This document shows positions 5,724 to 13,640 of a DNA stretch of 20,168 nucleotides, one piece after another. Position 1 is the first letter of the stretch. The number at the start of each line of letters is the position of its first letter. The stretch comes from CAINVV01 sp964506325 (GTDB taxonomy: Bacteria > Bacteroidota > Bacteroidia > Bacteroidales > Prolixibacteraceae). A program made the translations under genes and the position numbers. The DNA is taken from NCBI GenBank assembly GCA_964506325.1, contig CAZDLO010000061.1, positions 1 to 20,168 of the forward strand. The letters run 5' to 3'. The notes beneath the pieces were generated by a model, which was given only the letters and a program-made list of their open reading frames with translations, was not told where the DNA came from and searched no databases.

Positions 5724-7667
5724 ATGGCTCTGACAATTATAAGTTTAATAAAGCAAGTCCCGCTCCCAACTGAAATGAGAATGGGAGAGGATGGGTTGAT
5801 GGACAGGACGAAGGCGAAGTCGATTATCAACATCGACTGCCAGTTTGGCCTGGAGGCAGGCTTACAACTCAAAAAACAATATCCGGATGCACGGCTGATC
5901 GCCTGCTCTATGGGTCCCCAGTCTTTTGAAGTGGCGCTGCGAACTGCCATTTCGATGGGCTATGACGAGGCATATCTATTATCCGACCGCAAACTGGGTG
6001 GCAGTGACACTTATGCCACCGGACTGGCCATCTCCACCATGCTGAAGCACCTGGGTTTCACCAAAGACTCGAAGGAGCCTTTTATCATCCTGGCAGGTCG
6101 CCAGACCAGCGATGGCGATACGGCCCACGTACCGTCACAGGTGGCTGAAAACATTGGCATTCCACAGGCTACGTTTGTCGAGACCGTTAAAGCCGATGGC
6201 GAGGGTAACGTCATTGCCAGGCGTATCATTGAAGGTGGATACCAGATGATGAAATTGCCCATGCCCTGCACCATTTCCTTAACGCCCACCGGAATTCCAC
6301 CGCGCAAACCATCCCTGACGGGGGCTATCAAAGCAAGGAATTCAAAAATCACGGTTTTCGGCATCGACGATATCGGACTGGGTACTGAAAAAATCGGACT
6401 GAGCGGTTCTCCCACCATCGTCGCCAATGTGGTGAATATTGTGAGTGAAAGGGCCCCCATCACCATGTCGGAAGGACACAGCGACGCAGAATTGGTCGAC
6501 AGCCTGATCTCCAATTTTCACAAGGGCGGCAATGTCCTTGAGAAGAAGGAGAGCGGAGAGAAAAAAGTATCGGAAGCACCCGATTTTCCCTATTATGACA
6601 ACAGGAACGGGGCCAAGGGGATCATTACCTGGGCCGAAATTGCCAATGGAAAGATTGCACGCCCTTCCATCGAATTACTTACTCCTGCACGTAAACTGGC
6701 TGATCAGCTGGGGAATGACACGAAAATATTGACGCTCCTGATCGGTAAAAATGTAAAGGACCAGGCCAAAACCCTCTTTGAACATGGTTCTGATGAGGTT
6801 ATAGTAGTGGAGGATGACAGGCTGGAAGAGTACCTGGTACTTCCTTTTTCTGCCATTTTCGCGCAGGTTATCAAAGAACGCAACCCGGAGATAGCACTTT
6901 TTGCGGCGACCACCTCTGGGCGCGAATTGGCACCCAGGATCGGTGTAAAAACCGGAAGCGGAGTAACCGCCGATTGTACAGGACTCGAAATGGGCGAATA
7001 TGTGAACCGGAAAGAAAAGGTTATCAATAAACCCATCCTCTTTTCACGCCGTCCAACCTACGGGGAAAGTAAGCTTGCCACAATTCTCGGCTTTGTCTAT
7101 CCACAGATATCCACCGCCAGGGCAGGCACTTTTGAAGTTCCGCCCAGGACAGAAGGCCGGACAGGTATCCTGTCAACATTCAAGCCAACCCTGACAGAGA
7201 AGGAGTTCATCGTTGAAATCCTGAAGACTGTACGCGGGGAAGGCGGCCTTTCATCACTTTTCGAAGCGGACATCATCGTTTCAGGCGGCCGAGGAACCAC
7301 CGGCGACGGATTGGAATTGATCCGGAAAATGGCAACCGCCCTTAAGGAGAAGGGTGTGAAGGCCGAATGGGCCTGCAGTCGTGTCGTGGTGGATGAGGGC
7401 CATTCCGAATATGCCCGCCAGATCGGACAGACCGGCAAAACCGTCCGTCCGAAGGTATACATTGCAGTAGGAATTTCGGGAGCCATCCAGCACATTGCCG
7501 GGATGAAGGAGGCTGAGAAAATTATTGCCATCGACCACAATCCGAAAGCCTCGGTCTTTCATTTTGCCGATTTCGGTATCGTCGGCGAATACCAGGATAT
7601 TTTGCCTGAACTGATCGACCGTATCAACAATGGTTTTACCTTTGGCGTCGACGCAATAGAAAACTAA
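5724..7667 (+). CDS. Fused electron-transfer flavoprotein, beta-alpha single chain
   Basis: A 647-residue fusion that would carry electrons from flavin dehydrogenases to the ETF-QO encoded just upstream. Residues 1 to about 265 are the beta subunit: ISLIKQVPLP at the start, a GRQTSDGDTAHVPSQ nucleotide motif at about 125-139, and IPPRKPSLTGAIKARN at about 191-206. A charged linker (KKESGEKKVSEAP) leads to the alpha subunit from about 295. Alpha carries GSGVTADCTGLEMG, FSRRPTYGES, SGGRGTTGDG and the C-terminal FAD-binding block with GQTGKTVRPKVYIAVGISG and AIDHNPKASVFHFADFG. Both halves look intact and in frame, so this is a true fusion, not an error. The DGDTA form of the beta motif is like that of clostridial ETFs rather than the DDDxNQT form of mitochondrial ones. 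A perfect terminator follows the stop codon. Confidence 0.95.
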   Translation: MALTIISLIKQVPLPTEMRMGEDGLMDRTKAKSIINIDCQFGLEAGLQLKKQYPDARLIACSMGPQSFEVALRTAISMGYDEAYLLSDRKLGGSDTYATGLAISTMLKHLGFTKDSKEPFIILAGRQTSDGDTAHVPSQVAENIGIPQATFVETVKADGEGNVIARRIIEGGYQMMKLPMPCTISLTPTGIPPRKPSLTGAIKARNSKITVFGIDDIGLGTEKIGLSGSPTIVANVVNIVSERAPITMSEGHSDAELVDSLISNFHKGGNVLEKKESGEKKVSEAPDFPYYDNRNGAKGIITWAEIANGKIARPSIELLTPARKLADQLGNDTKILTLLIGKNVKDQAKTLFEHGSDEVIVVEDDRLEEYLVLPFSAIFAQVIKERNPEIALFAATTSGRELAPRIGVKTGSGVTADCTGLEMGEYVNRKEKVINKPILFSRRPTYGESKLATILGFVYPQISTARAGTFEVPPRTEGRTGILSTFKPTLTEKEFIVEILKTVRGEGGLSSLFEADIIVSGGRGTTGDGLELIRKMATALKEKGVKAEWACSRVVVDEGHSEYARQIGQTGKTVRPKVYIAVGISGAIQHIAGMKEAEKIIAIDHNPKASVFHFADFGIVGEYQDILPELIDRINNGFTFGVDAIEN

Positions 7668-7685
7668 CAGGAACAATCTTTCAGG

Positions 7686-7728
7686 AAGGAGAACTGACGG
7701 ACCCTGGTCTTGTAGTTCTCCTTTTTTT
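7686..7728 (+). terminator. Rho-independent terminator after the ETF operon
   Basis: AAGGAGAACT (7686-7695) and AGTTCTCCTT (7714-7723) are perfect 10-bp inverted copies, with a run of seven T at 7722-7728. The hairpin starts 18 bp after the ETF fusion stop codon and ends 14 bp before the sulfatase start, so the two are separate transcription units or the sulfatase depends on read-through. Confidence 0.88.
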
Positions 7729-7742
7729 GTTGAATTGCAAAC

Positions 7743-9182
7743 ATGGTGAAGATGAGATTAACTGTTTTTGGGGGCCTTGCATTGGGCGCCATGGCGACAT
7801 TTCAAGGTTATGATTCTTCCGGCCAGGGGAAACCTAAATCCCCAAACATCATTTTCATCCTCACCGATGATCACAGGGCAGGGGCACTTGGGTATGCCGG
7901 GAATACCATCATTCAGACACCCCAGATGGACCGGCTTGCCAGGGAAGGAGTCTATTTTGGCAATGCATTTGTAACAACGCCCATCTGTGCTGCCAGCCGC
8001 GCTTCCATCCTCACCGGTTTGTATGAACGAACACACGGGTATACTTTTCAGCAGGGATTTTTGCAAAAAACCTACATGGATATCTCCTACCCGGTAGTTC
8101 TCAGGCAAAATGGTTATTACACCGGTTTTTACGGAAAACTGGGGGTGGAATACGGTGATCCTGAGAGTTTATTCGACCGGGCAGAGATCTACGACCGCGA
8201 GACAAGATACAACGACCGCAGGGGATATTTTTACAAAATGATAGGGGAGGATACGGTTCACCTGACAAGGTTCACCGGTCACAAGGCCCAGGATTTCATT
8301 CGCAATGCCCCCTCCGACAGGCCTTTCTGCCTCTCTCTCAGCTTCAGCGCACCGCACGCCCACGACAATGCTCCAGATCAGTATTTCTGGCAGGAGAAAT
8401 CCAATACCAGGTATGCACAGGCGACAATTCCCCCACCGGAAATGGCGGATGATCAGTTTTTTTTCGCCCTTCCCCGGGAGGTCAGGGATGGTTTTAACCG
8501 TACACGATGGCAATGGCGGTTTGACACCCCTGAAAAATACCAGCGCAGTGTCAAAGGGTATTACAGGATGATCAGCGAAATAGATGACGAAATCGGCGAA
8601 ATAAGAAAAGAGCTGAAAAAAAAGGGCCTGGCAAAAAATACAGTCCTGATTTTCATGGGCGACAATGGCTACTTCCTCGGGGAGCGTCAACTGGCAGACA
8701 AATGGCTGATGTATGATCTCTCGCTGAGGGTTCCCATGGTAATTTTTGATCCCCGTGCAAAAGTGCACCGCGATGTGACAGATATGGTGCTCAACATAGA
8801 TATCGCCGGTACCATCCTCGACCTGGCAGGAGTCGGGGCGCCCAAACCCTACCAGGGTGTCAGCCTGGTTCCCTACCTTAGGGGCAGTCGGCCGGTTGTG
8901 CCCCGGGAAGCCATCCTGTTCGAGCATCTATGGGATTTTCCACAGATTCCTTCCAGTGAAGGGATCCGTACCAACGAATGGAAATATTTCAGGTACAGGT
9001 TTATAGCTGCCCCGGAGGAGCTGTACAACCTCAAGTCTGATCCTGCAGAAAGGGTGAACCTTGCCGGCAACCCCGACTATACAACAGTTCTTGCCGGGCT
9101 GCGAAAAGAATGCGATGCCCGGATCGAGAAATACAAGTCAGCCAAATTATGTCCGGACAACGTGAAACCTGCCGGGAAGTAA
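7743..9182 (+). CDS. Exported arylsulfatase-type sulfatase (S1 family)
   Basis: Hydrolyses a sulfate ester, most likely on a sulfated glycan outside the cytoplasm. The N-terminal hydrophobic segment (LTVFGGLALGAMATF) is a signal peptide. Metal ligands Asp42-Asp43 lie in IIFILTDDHRAG. The formylglycine motif is CAASR at 82-86 (ICAASRASILTG), matching the C-x-A/P-x-R form, so Cys82 needs conversion by a maturase not encoded here. GKLG (131-134), APHAHDN (203-209), GDNG (306-309) and Lys320 in LADKW complete the active site. The 479 residues are normal for the family. It starts at 7743, though the Met codon at 7752 would give a shorter signal peptide. It begins only 14 bp after a terminator, with no clear promoter box. 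It is convergent with the MFS gene. The specific sulfated sugar cannot be told. Confidence 0.95.
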   Translation: MVKMRLTVFGGLALGAMATFQGYDSSGQGKPKSPNIIFILTDDHRAGALGYAGNTIIQTPQMDRLAREGVYFGNAFVTTPICAASRASILTGLYERTHGYTFQQGFLQKTYMDISYPVVLRQNGYYTGFYGKLGVEYGDPESLFDRAEIYDRETRYNDRRGYFYKMIGEDTVHLTRFTGHKAQDFIRNAPSDRPFCLSLSFSAPHAHDNAPDQYFWQEKSNTRYAQATIPPPEMADDQFFFALPREVRDGFNRTRWQWRFDTPEKYQRSVKGYYRMISEIDDEIGEIRKELKKKGLAKNTVLIFMGDNGYFLGERQLADKWLMYDLSLRVPMVIFDPRAKVHRDVTDMVLNIDIAGTILDLAGVGAPKPYQGVSLVPYLRGSRPVVPREAILFEHLWDFPQIPSSEGIRTNEWKYFRYRFIAAPEELYNLKSDPAERVNLAGNPDYTTVLAGLRKECDARIEKYKSAKLCPDNVKPAGK

Positions 9183-9187
9183 AGTTG

Positions 9188-9205
9188 ACTCCCTGAAGGA
9201 GGAGT
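9188..9205. terminator. Weak hairpin between convergent genes
   Basis: ACTCC (9188-9192) and GGAGT (9201-9205) can form a 5-bp stem with an 8-nt loop in the 36 bp between the sulfatase and MFS stop codons. No proper T-run follows on either strand, so a role as a bidirectional terminator is only a possibility. Confidence 0.2.
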
Positions 9206-9218
9206 TACTGGATTCAGA

Positions 9219-10400
9219 TTACAACTCTTTTGGTTTTCCGACCCTGCCGATAAACAGTGAAATTACCAGGAGAATTCCGGCAATAACGGCGGCTATCGGC
9301 AAACTCTGCTGTACTGTTGAACCCACACTGAGGTCCCCGATAAACTTGGGAACAAAGGTGCCTCCCAGCAACCCAAAGGCAAAGACTACGCCGAAGATGC
9401 TGCCATACAGGCTCTTGTCAAATTTGGCGAAGGTGAGACCCAGAATTGTGGGGAAGATAGGTCCAAAGGCCAGTCCGGCAAGCACCACCGCCATGATTCC
9501 ACCGAATGGGCTCCGTGCCGTAATCATCATGACAATTGCCACAACGGAAAGGGAAGAGGCTAAAATAAGCAGTTTTGAACCCATGGCAGTAAGATTTTTG
9601 ATGGCAGAGGAGAGAAACCTTCCTGCCATCATGGCCACACCAAAAAGACTCAGGACAAGACCGGCCTTTATTGCTGAATTGTCGACCGAAGCGCCCAGGT
9701 ATAGTTCCTCCATCAGTTTTTTGATCCAGGTTCCCATGGAGGCATCCAGGGAGGTGTAACAGAATTGTGCAAAAGCAGCAACAATGACGGCGGGTTTCAA
9801 TACTACCTTGAAGGCCATAGAGAACTTAAAACCTGGGGATACATTCGGGAAAGTTGTTTTAAATACGAACAAAAGGAAAACAAGGGAGAGGATGCCTATC
9901 GCGTTGAGTGCCGCCGTGTAGGTCAGGTGTAATCCGTCATTGATGAAGACCACCAGCAGGGGCGTCAGCATATAACCAATCCCGAAGAACCCGTTCCCGA
10001 AATTGCTTGCGCGGGCAGGATCCTTTCCTTCAAAAAGAACTACAGGAATAAGGGTATTCCCGACCGTATTCACCGACATGGCTCCGATGCCCAAAAGGAT
10101 GCAGGCGAAGAGTGCAAAGCCAAAACCCGGAGCATAGGCAAGCATGAACATGCTCAGGCTGGTCACAGTGAATCCGAGAATGGCAACCGGCTTATAACCC
10201 ACCTTGTCTACCAGCGGACCAATAAAGAACTGCACGATGCAACTGGTCAGGAACAGGGCCATGATCAGGGTCCCAAACTGTCCGTTGTCGATATTAAGGG
10301 CTTTTGTCAGTTCGCTGGAAATCGCTCCCAGGATAATCAGGCAGATGGCCAGGGTAAAAACTGCCATCAGCGCAACAACTGCGGTCATTTTTTTCATCAT
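9219..10400 (-). CDS. Major facilitator superfamily permease, probable sugar importer
   Basis: A 393-residue membrane protein with about 12 hydrophobic helices, as usual for the superfamily. The motif between helices 2 and 3 reads GPLVDKVGYKPV, the MFS signature G-x3-D-x2-G-x-K/R. The second half repeats the pattern with GRFLSSAIK. The fold resembles the fucose/glucose permease group. It is the last gene of a compact block with the SIS and ROK genes, starting 57 bp after the SIS stop. It would import the sugar that the kinase and isomerase act on. Substrate is inferred only from context. The start MMKKMT leaves a short cytoplasmic tail before helix 1. Confidence 0.88.
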   Translation of the reverse strand: MMKKMTAVVALMAVFTLAICLIILGAISSELTKALNIDNGQFGTLIMALFLTSCIVQFFIGPLVDKVGYKPVAILGFTVTSLSMFMLAYAPGFGFALFACILLGIGAMSVNTVGNTLIPVVLFEGKDPARASNFGNGFFGIGYMLTPLLVVFINDGLHLTYTAALNAIGILSLVFLLFVFKTTFPNVSPGFKFSMAFKVVLKPAVIVAAFAQFCYTSLDASMGTWIKKLMEELYLGASVDNSAIKAGLVLSLFGVAMMAGRFLSSAIKNLTAMGSKLLILASSLSVVAIVMMITARSPFGGIMAVVLAGLAFGPIFPTILGLTFAKFDKSLYGSIFGVVFAFGLLGGTFVPKFIGDLSVGSTVQQSLPIAAVIAGILLVISLFIGRVGKPKEL

Positions 10401-10457
10401 TGTATAGTTTAAGTATTTGTTTGTCAGTTATTTGTTGGTGCCAGGACGGAGCCCCTG

Positions 10458-11027
10458 TCAGGTGGTTATTTCAGGATGTTCCATGAAGGCGTAGCAGACC
10501 AGGTGGGAGATCACCATGTGGGCATCCTCGACAATCCCGTAGTGGAGTGAATCAACCACGGCAACGTGCCGGGCGATGTCTGCCAGTTTTCCTCTCTTAC
10601 CCCCGATCAGGGCAATTGTTTCCATCCCGTTGGCGGCCGCCCATTCGAAAGCCTTGACCAGGTTGGGAGAGCTGCCGCTCACGCTCATGGTAATAACCAC
10701 ATCTCCGGGTTGTGCAAAATTCTTCAACTGGCCGAGGTAGACGTCGTCATAGGAATAGTCGTTTCCGATGGCAGTTATCCAGGCGCTGTTATCGTTGAGG
10801 GAGAGGCAGCGGAACCGGTTGGGCAGCTTGTCGGATGCACCCTTGCCAAGGTCGGTAACGAAATGGGAGGAGGTGGCGGCACTGCCTCCGTTGCCAAAAA
10901 CGAAAATTTGCCTGTTCTCCTTATTTGCTTTGATCAGCACTTTGATGATGTCGTCAATTTTATCAAACGGCAGTTTATCCAGGGATTTGTGCAGGTCTGC
11001 CACATAAGTTTTCATCCAGTTTTCCAT
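10458..11027 (-). CDS. SIS-domain sugar-phosphate isomerase, GmhA-like
   Basis: A 189-residue single-domain protein of the phosphoheptose isomerase (GmhA/DiaA) group. The phosphate-binding loop is NGGSAATSSHF (46-56), and SVSGSSPNL (115-123) is the second phosphate loop. Against E. coli GmhA, metal ligand His61 matches His55 and His180 matches His175, but Glu65 is replaced by Asp59 and Gln172 by Glu167. Four possible ligands therefore remain, with two conservative changes. Real GmhA interconverts sedoheptulose 7-phosphate and heptose 7-phosphate; no other heptose genes are present. With a ROK kinase 10 bp upstream and a permease downstream, a catabolic sugar-phosphate isomerase is more likely. 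The start ATG has an AAAGGA sequence 5 bp upstream that overlaps the ROK stop codon, suggesting coupled translation. Confidence 0.85.
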   Translation of the reverse strand: MENWMKTYVADLHKSLDKLPFDKIDDIIKVLIKANKENRQIFVFGNGGSAATSSHFVTDLGKGASDKLPNRFRCLSLNDNSAWITAIGNDYSYDDVYLGQLKNFAQPGDVVITMSVSGSSPNLVKAFEWAAANGMETIALIGGKRGKLADIARHVAVVDSLHYGIVEDAHMVISHLVCYAFMEHPEITT

Positions 11028-11037
11028 CTTTATCCTT

Positions 11038-11970
11038 TCAGTTTTTAATTTTGTTTTTTAATGCCTGCCGGGCCAGGAGCAGTGCTCCGGTGCAGACAAC
11101 ATCTTCCCCATGTTCGGCTATCTTTACTTCCGGTACAGGATGGAATGATTTTACCACGTATTTGGGCAATGTTTTATTGATTCGTGTAAACAAAGGTTCT
11201 CCTATCAGGGATAATCCTCCGCCTATGATGATGAGTTTAGGGTGGAACAACAGTACGACATAAGAGAGGGCGAAAGCTATGTTTCCGGCGGTTTCCTCCA
11301 GGATCTGCAGGGCCCCCCGGTCTCCTTTCTCCATCGCTGCCACCAGGTATTTTGACTCCCCGCCGTTCATTCCCTTTGTCAGATCCGACAAGGCACTCAA
11401 GGGATTCAACCTGGCATATTCCCGAATTTTACTGTCTACACTCCACCCGCAGCACTGGGATTCCATGGTCTGGGCAGTGCGGTCGAACGGCATCATCCCT
11501 ATTTCTGCTTCCCCGGGTTTCTCACCGTGGTAGATTTGTCCGTCCAGTACCATGCCTCCTCCCATGCCACTGCCAAGGGTGACATAGAAAATGCGCCCTG
11601 CTTTTTTATTGCTGCTTTTCAGGGCCTCCGCCAGTGCCGCAGTATTGGCATCATTGTCAACCTGTACAGGTAGTCCCGATAACTTTCCAAGCCAGGAGGC
11701 GAGCGGGAAATCGTTCCATCCTGCTATTTGATGGGAGGTGCAGGTTTTTCCTTTTTCGAAGTCAACAGGCCCTCCAAATCCTACGCCAATGGCTGCCGGC
11801 TTGTATTTTTTAAAATGAGCAACCGCTTTTTTGATTTCTTCCCTGATGCCGGCACCCCCAAGATTCCTGTCTACGCTGGCACGATACCGGTCGATGATCA
11901 AGGCCTTTGAATTGCCTATCACAGCCTGAAATTTTGTTCCTCCGATTTCAATGCCAAGAAAATACTGCAT
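11038..11970 (-). CDS. ROK-family sugar kinase with degenerate zinc motif
   Basis: Predicted to phosphorylate a hexose or N-acyl-hexosamine with ATP in the cytoplasm. The 310 residues are normal for a stand-alone ROK kinase; there is no DNA-binding domain, so it is not a repressor. The ATP loop LGIEIGGTKFQA is at 5-16, GVGFGGPV at about 62-69, the catalytic Asp107 in VDNDANTAALAE, and the second phosphate loop TLGSGMGGGM at 131-140. The ROK signature region is altered: GEAEIGMMPF (153-162) has Met159 in place of the usual zinc- and sugar-binding His, and the Cys cluster is reduced to QCCGW (Cys173, Cys174). The enzyme may lack structural zinc or have an unusual sugar pocket. It heads the ROK-SIS-MFS block, which has 143 bp of non-coding sequence upstream. 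Confidence 0.88.
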   Translation of the reverse strand: MQYFLGIEIGGTKFQAVIGNSKALIIDRYRASVDRNLGGAGIREEIKKAVAHFKKYKPAAIGVGFGGPVDFEKGKTCTSHQIAGWNDFPLASWLGKLSGLPVQVDNDANTAALAEALKSSNKKAGRIFYVTLGSGMGGGMVLDGQIYHGEKPGEAEIGMMPFDRTAQTMESQCCGWSVDSKIREYARLNPLSALSDLTKGMNGGESKYLVAAMEKGDRGALQILEETAGNIAFALSYVVLLFHPKLIIIGGGLSLIGEPLFTRINKTLPKYVVKSFHPVPEVKIAEHGEDVVCTGALLLARQALKNKIKN

Positions 11971-12079
11971 AAATGGATGCTTTAGAGAGGTTAAATTTAG
12001 GTTTTTAATGATAATAATCTAACGGGAATATTCTTTTTCAATTTCTGCGGTTTCAAAGGGTTGTTCTTTTTTATATTAT

Positions 12080-12094
12080 TTAGAATGATTCTAA
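12080..12094. promoter_or_regulatory. Perfect dyad TTAGAAT-G-ATTCTAA upstream of the ROK block
   Basis: Seven-base arms TTAGAAT and ATTCTAA flank a single G, in the 143 bp between the beta-propeller gene and the ROK gene. It lies 19 bp past the propeller stop codon and about 110 bp before the ROK start. Its short centre makes it a poor RNA hairpin, so a protein-binding site is the better guess. No complete TTTG/TAnnTTTG promoter was found next to it. Confidence 0.3.
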
Positions 12095-12113
12095 TTTACT
12101 GGACAGGTCACCC

Positions 12114-13601
12114 TTACCTGAACCTTATTGAATAGAGATCGGCATCTTTCATGACAATCCTCAAACGAACAGTTCTGGAAGCCAGTTTGCTCAAATCTTT
12201 GTTCTCTTTCCAGGAAACAACACGCGAAATTTCGTTGCCGATGACCACCTGCGAATCCTCGAGCGTATAACCGGGAATAGGTGCTCCTGCTTCGTCCTGG
12301 AGTTCGAAGCGGATCTCGCCTGCTGCAGATGTGGAGTAGTTGATTTCCAGTTCTCCTCCTGAAAAGGTAAATGGTTTGGTAAGGATTTCCCCTCCCTTGT
12401 AGGGTGCCGACAAGGAGGTAAAGCCATCCAGCCGCAAGGAGTAACGGTGCAGGTGGGCTGTGGGTTGGGCATAATCCTGGTTGACATAGAGTGACATCTC
12501 CGCCGGACTGGTTTGTACCACGTTCAGGGCCGGGTAATTGGAGCGGGAGACCCAATTCTTCGGACCTATTCCCGGCCGTATGAATGCCTCCATAAAGGTC
12601 CGGTCATAAACATTGGAACCTCTGCTGGTCATGAAGAAGGCATCTGAACAATCTTTGAAATACCCCGGATTCACATTAAGTTCCCTGGCCTGCTGCTCTG
12701 TAAGTATTTGCCTGCCGGGCATGAACCGTCCGCCGATGGCTACATAAATGTGCGGTGCACGGAAGTACGGACTGGTTTGCTGGGTGTAAAGATGTTCCAT
12801 CGGTGTGTCGCCGAAAGTCATTGTCACATTGTCTGACCAATGGATAAAATCGGCGGAAGTTGCCCTGCTTACCGTGCGGAATCCATTGTAACCTCCTCCG
12901 GCCCACGTGCGGAAATAACAAAGGTAGCATTGCTCACTTTCCGACCAGAAAGCAACATTCTGGGAATCAAACGGGGCTTTTGACAAAATCGCCTCTTTCA
13001 CCAGTTTTTTCCAGCGGAGGCCATCGGGTGAGACATAAGCCATCAACCCGGTATTCCCTTCACCCCCGACGGCTTTGTATCGCTGCTCAGGAAGGGCATT
13101 TGGATTCTTGTCCAGGAACGGACTGAAGTTATGGCTGGCGGGAGCCTCGCCGGACAGGACCACATTGTTTTTTAGTGTTCCGTTTACCGTATAAATGCCA
13201 ATATCCGGCCTGGTCCAGTGAATCCCGTCGCCGGATTCCGCCATGCAGGTGGTTTCGGTATCGGTGCCATCCTTGCCTGCAGTGGGCAAACCCCTGTAAT
13301 AGGCCCTGTAGCGGTTTCCGTCCTGGATGATGGTGGTATACCCGCTGAAAACTCCTTCCCAGGCTTTGTCAAAGAACAAAACGGCTCCTTCATCCCGCGG
13401 GGAATGCATAACGATTTGAACTCCTGAAAGTTTGTCGATCAGGTAATAGTCGGCAAATATTTCACGCCTGTTCGCCAAACTGATTGGGTCACCCTTTCCT
13501 GCCGGTTCTTTCGCCGGTATAAAACTGCTGGTCAGTACAAAAAGAGAACCCATCAAACACAGGACAGAGCACTTCATTTTAATTTCGGACATTTTTCTCA
13601 T
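12114..13601 (-). CDS. Exported five-bladed beta-propeller protein, glycoside hydrolase-like (GH43/GH32-related)
   Basis: A 495-residue secreted protein of no firmly known activity. It starts with a signal peptide (CLMGSLFVLTSSFIPA). The central 300 residues show repeated propeller-blade phrases such as YTTIIQDGNRYRAYYRG, TTCMAESGDGIHWTRPD, GLMAYVSPDGLRWKKL and RATSADFIHWSD. The S.DG.HW pattern is typical of glycosidase propellers in the GH32/GH43/GH117 range. About 120 C-terminal residues (from LHRYSLRLDGFTSL) look like a beta-sandwich. I cannot place catalytic acids with confidence. The start is uncertain: the Met at 13577 (MKCSVLC) gives a cleaner signal peptide than the one at 13601. It follows the rhamnosidase-like gene by 39 bp and should be in its operon. 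Confidence 0.75.
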   Translation of the reverse strand: MRKMSEIKMKCSVLCLMGSLFVLTSSFIPAKEPAGKGDPISLANRREIFADYYLIDKLSGVQIVMHSPRDEGAVLFFDKAWEGVFSGYTTIIQDGNRYRAYYRGLPTAGKDGTDTETTCMAESGDGIHWTRPDIGIYTVNGTLKNNVVLSGEAPASHNFSPFLDKNPNALPEQRYKAVGGEGNTGLMAYVSPDGLRWKKLVKEAILSKAPFDSQNVAFWSESEQCYLCYFRTWAGGGYNGFRTVSRATSADFIHWSDNVTMTFGDTPMEHLYTQQTSPYFRAPHIYVAIGGRFMPGRQILTEQQARELNVNPGYFKDCSDAFFMTSRGSNVYDRTFMEAFIRPGIGPKNWVSRSNYPALNVVQTSPAEMSLYVNQDYAQPTAHLHRYSLRLDGFTSLSAPYKGGEILTKPFTFSGGELEINYSTSAAGEIRFELQDEAGAPIPGYTLEDSQVVIGNEISRVVSWKENKDLSKLASRTVRLRIVMKDADLYSIRFR

Positions 13602-13640
13602 GGTGTATGTATTCCGGTAGTTAGTATTGTCGTGTTGTGA

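Noticed and set aside
5724..7667. ETF fusion as a sequencing error joining two genes
   Set aside because: The frame stays open through a charged linker, both halves are complete, and no stop or start signals are found at the junction near 6530-6600.
11038..11970. ROK protein as a transcriptional repressor (NagC/XylR type)
   Set aside because: The protein begins directly with the ATP loop and has no N-terminal helix-turn-helix.
12091..12555. Minus-strand frame of 154 codons at the end of the propeller gene
   Set aside because: It overlaps the propeller C-terminus in another frame, and the main frame keeps good domain-like sequence to its stop codon.
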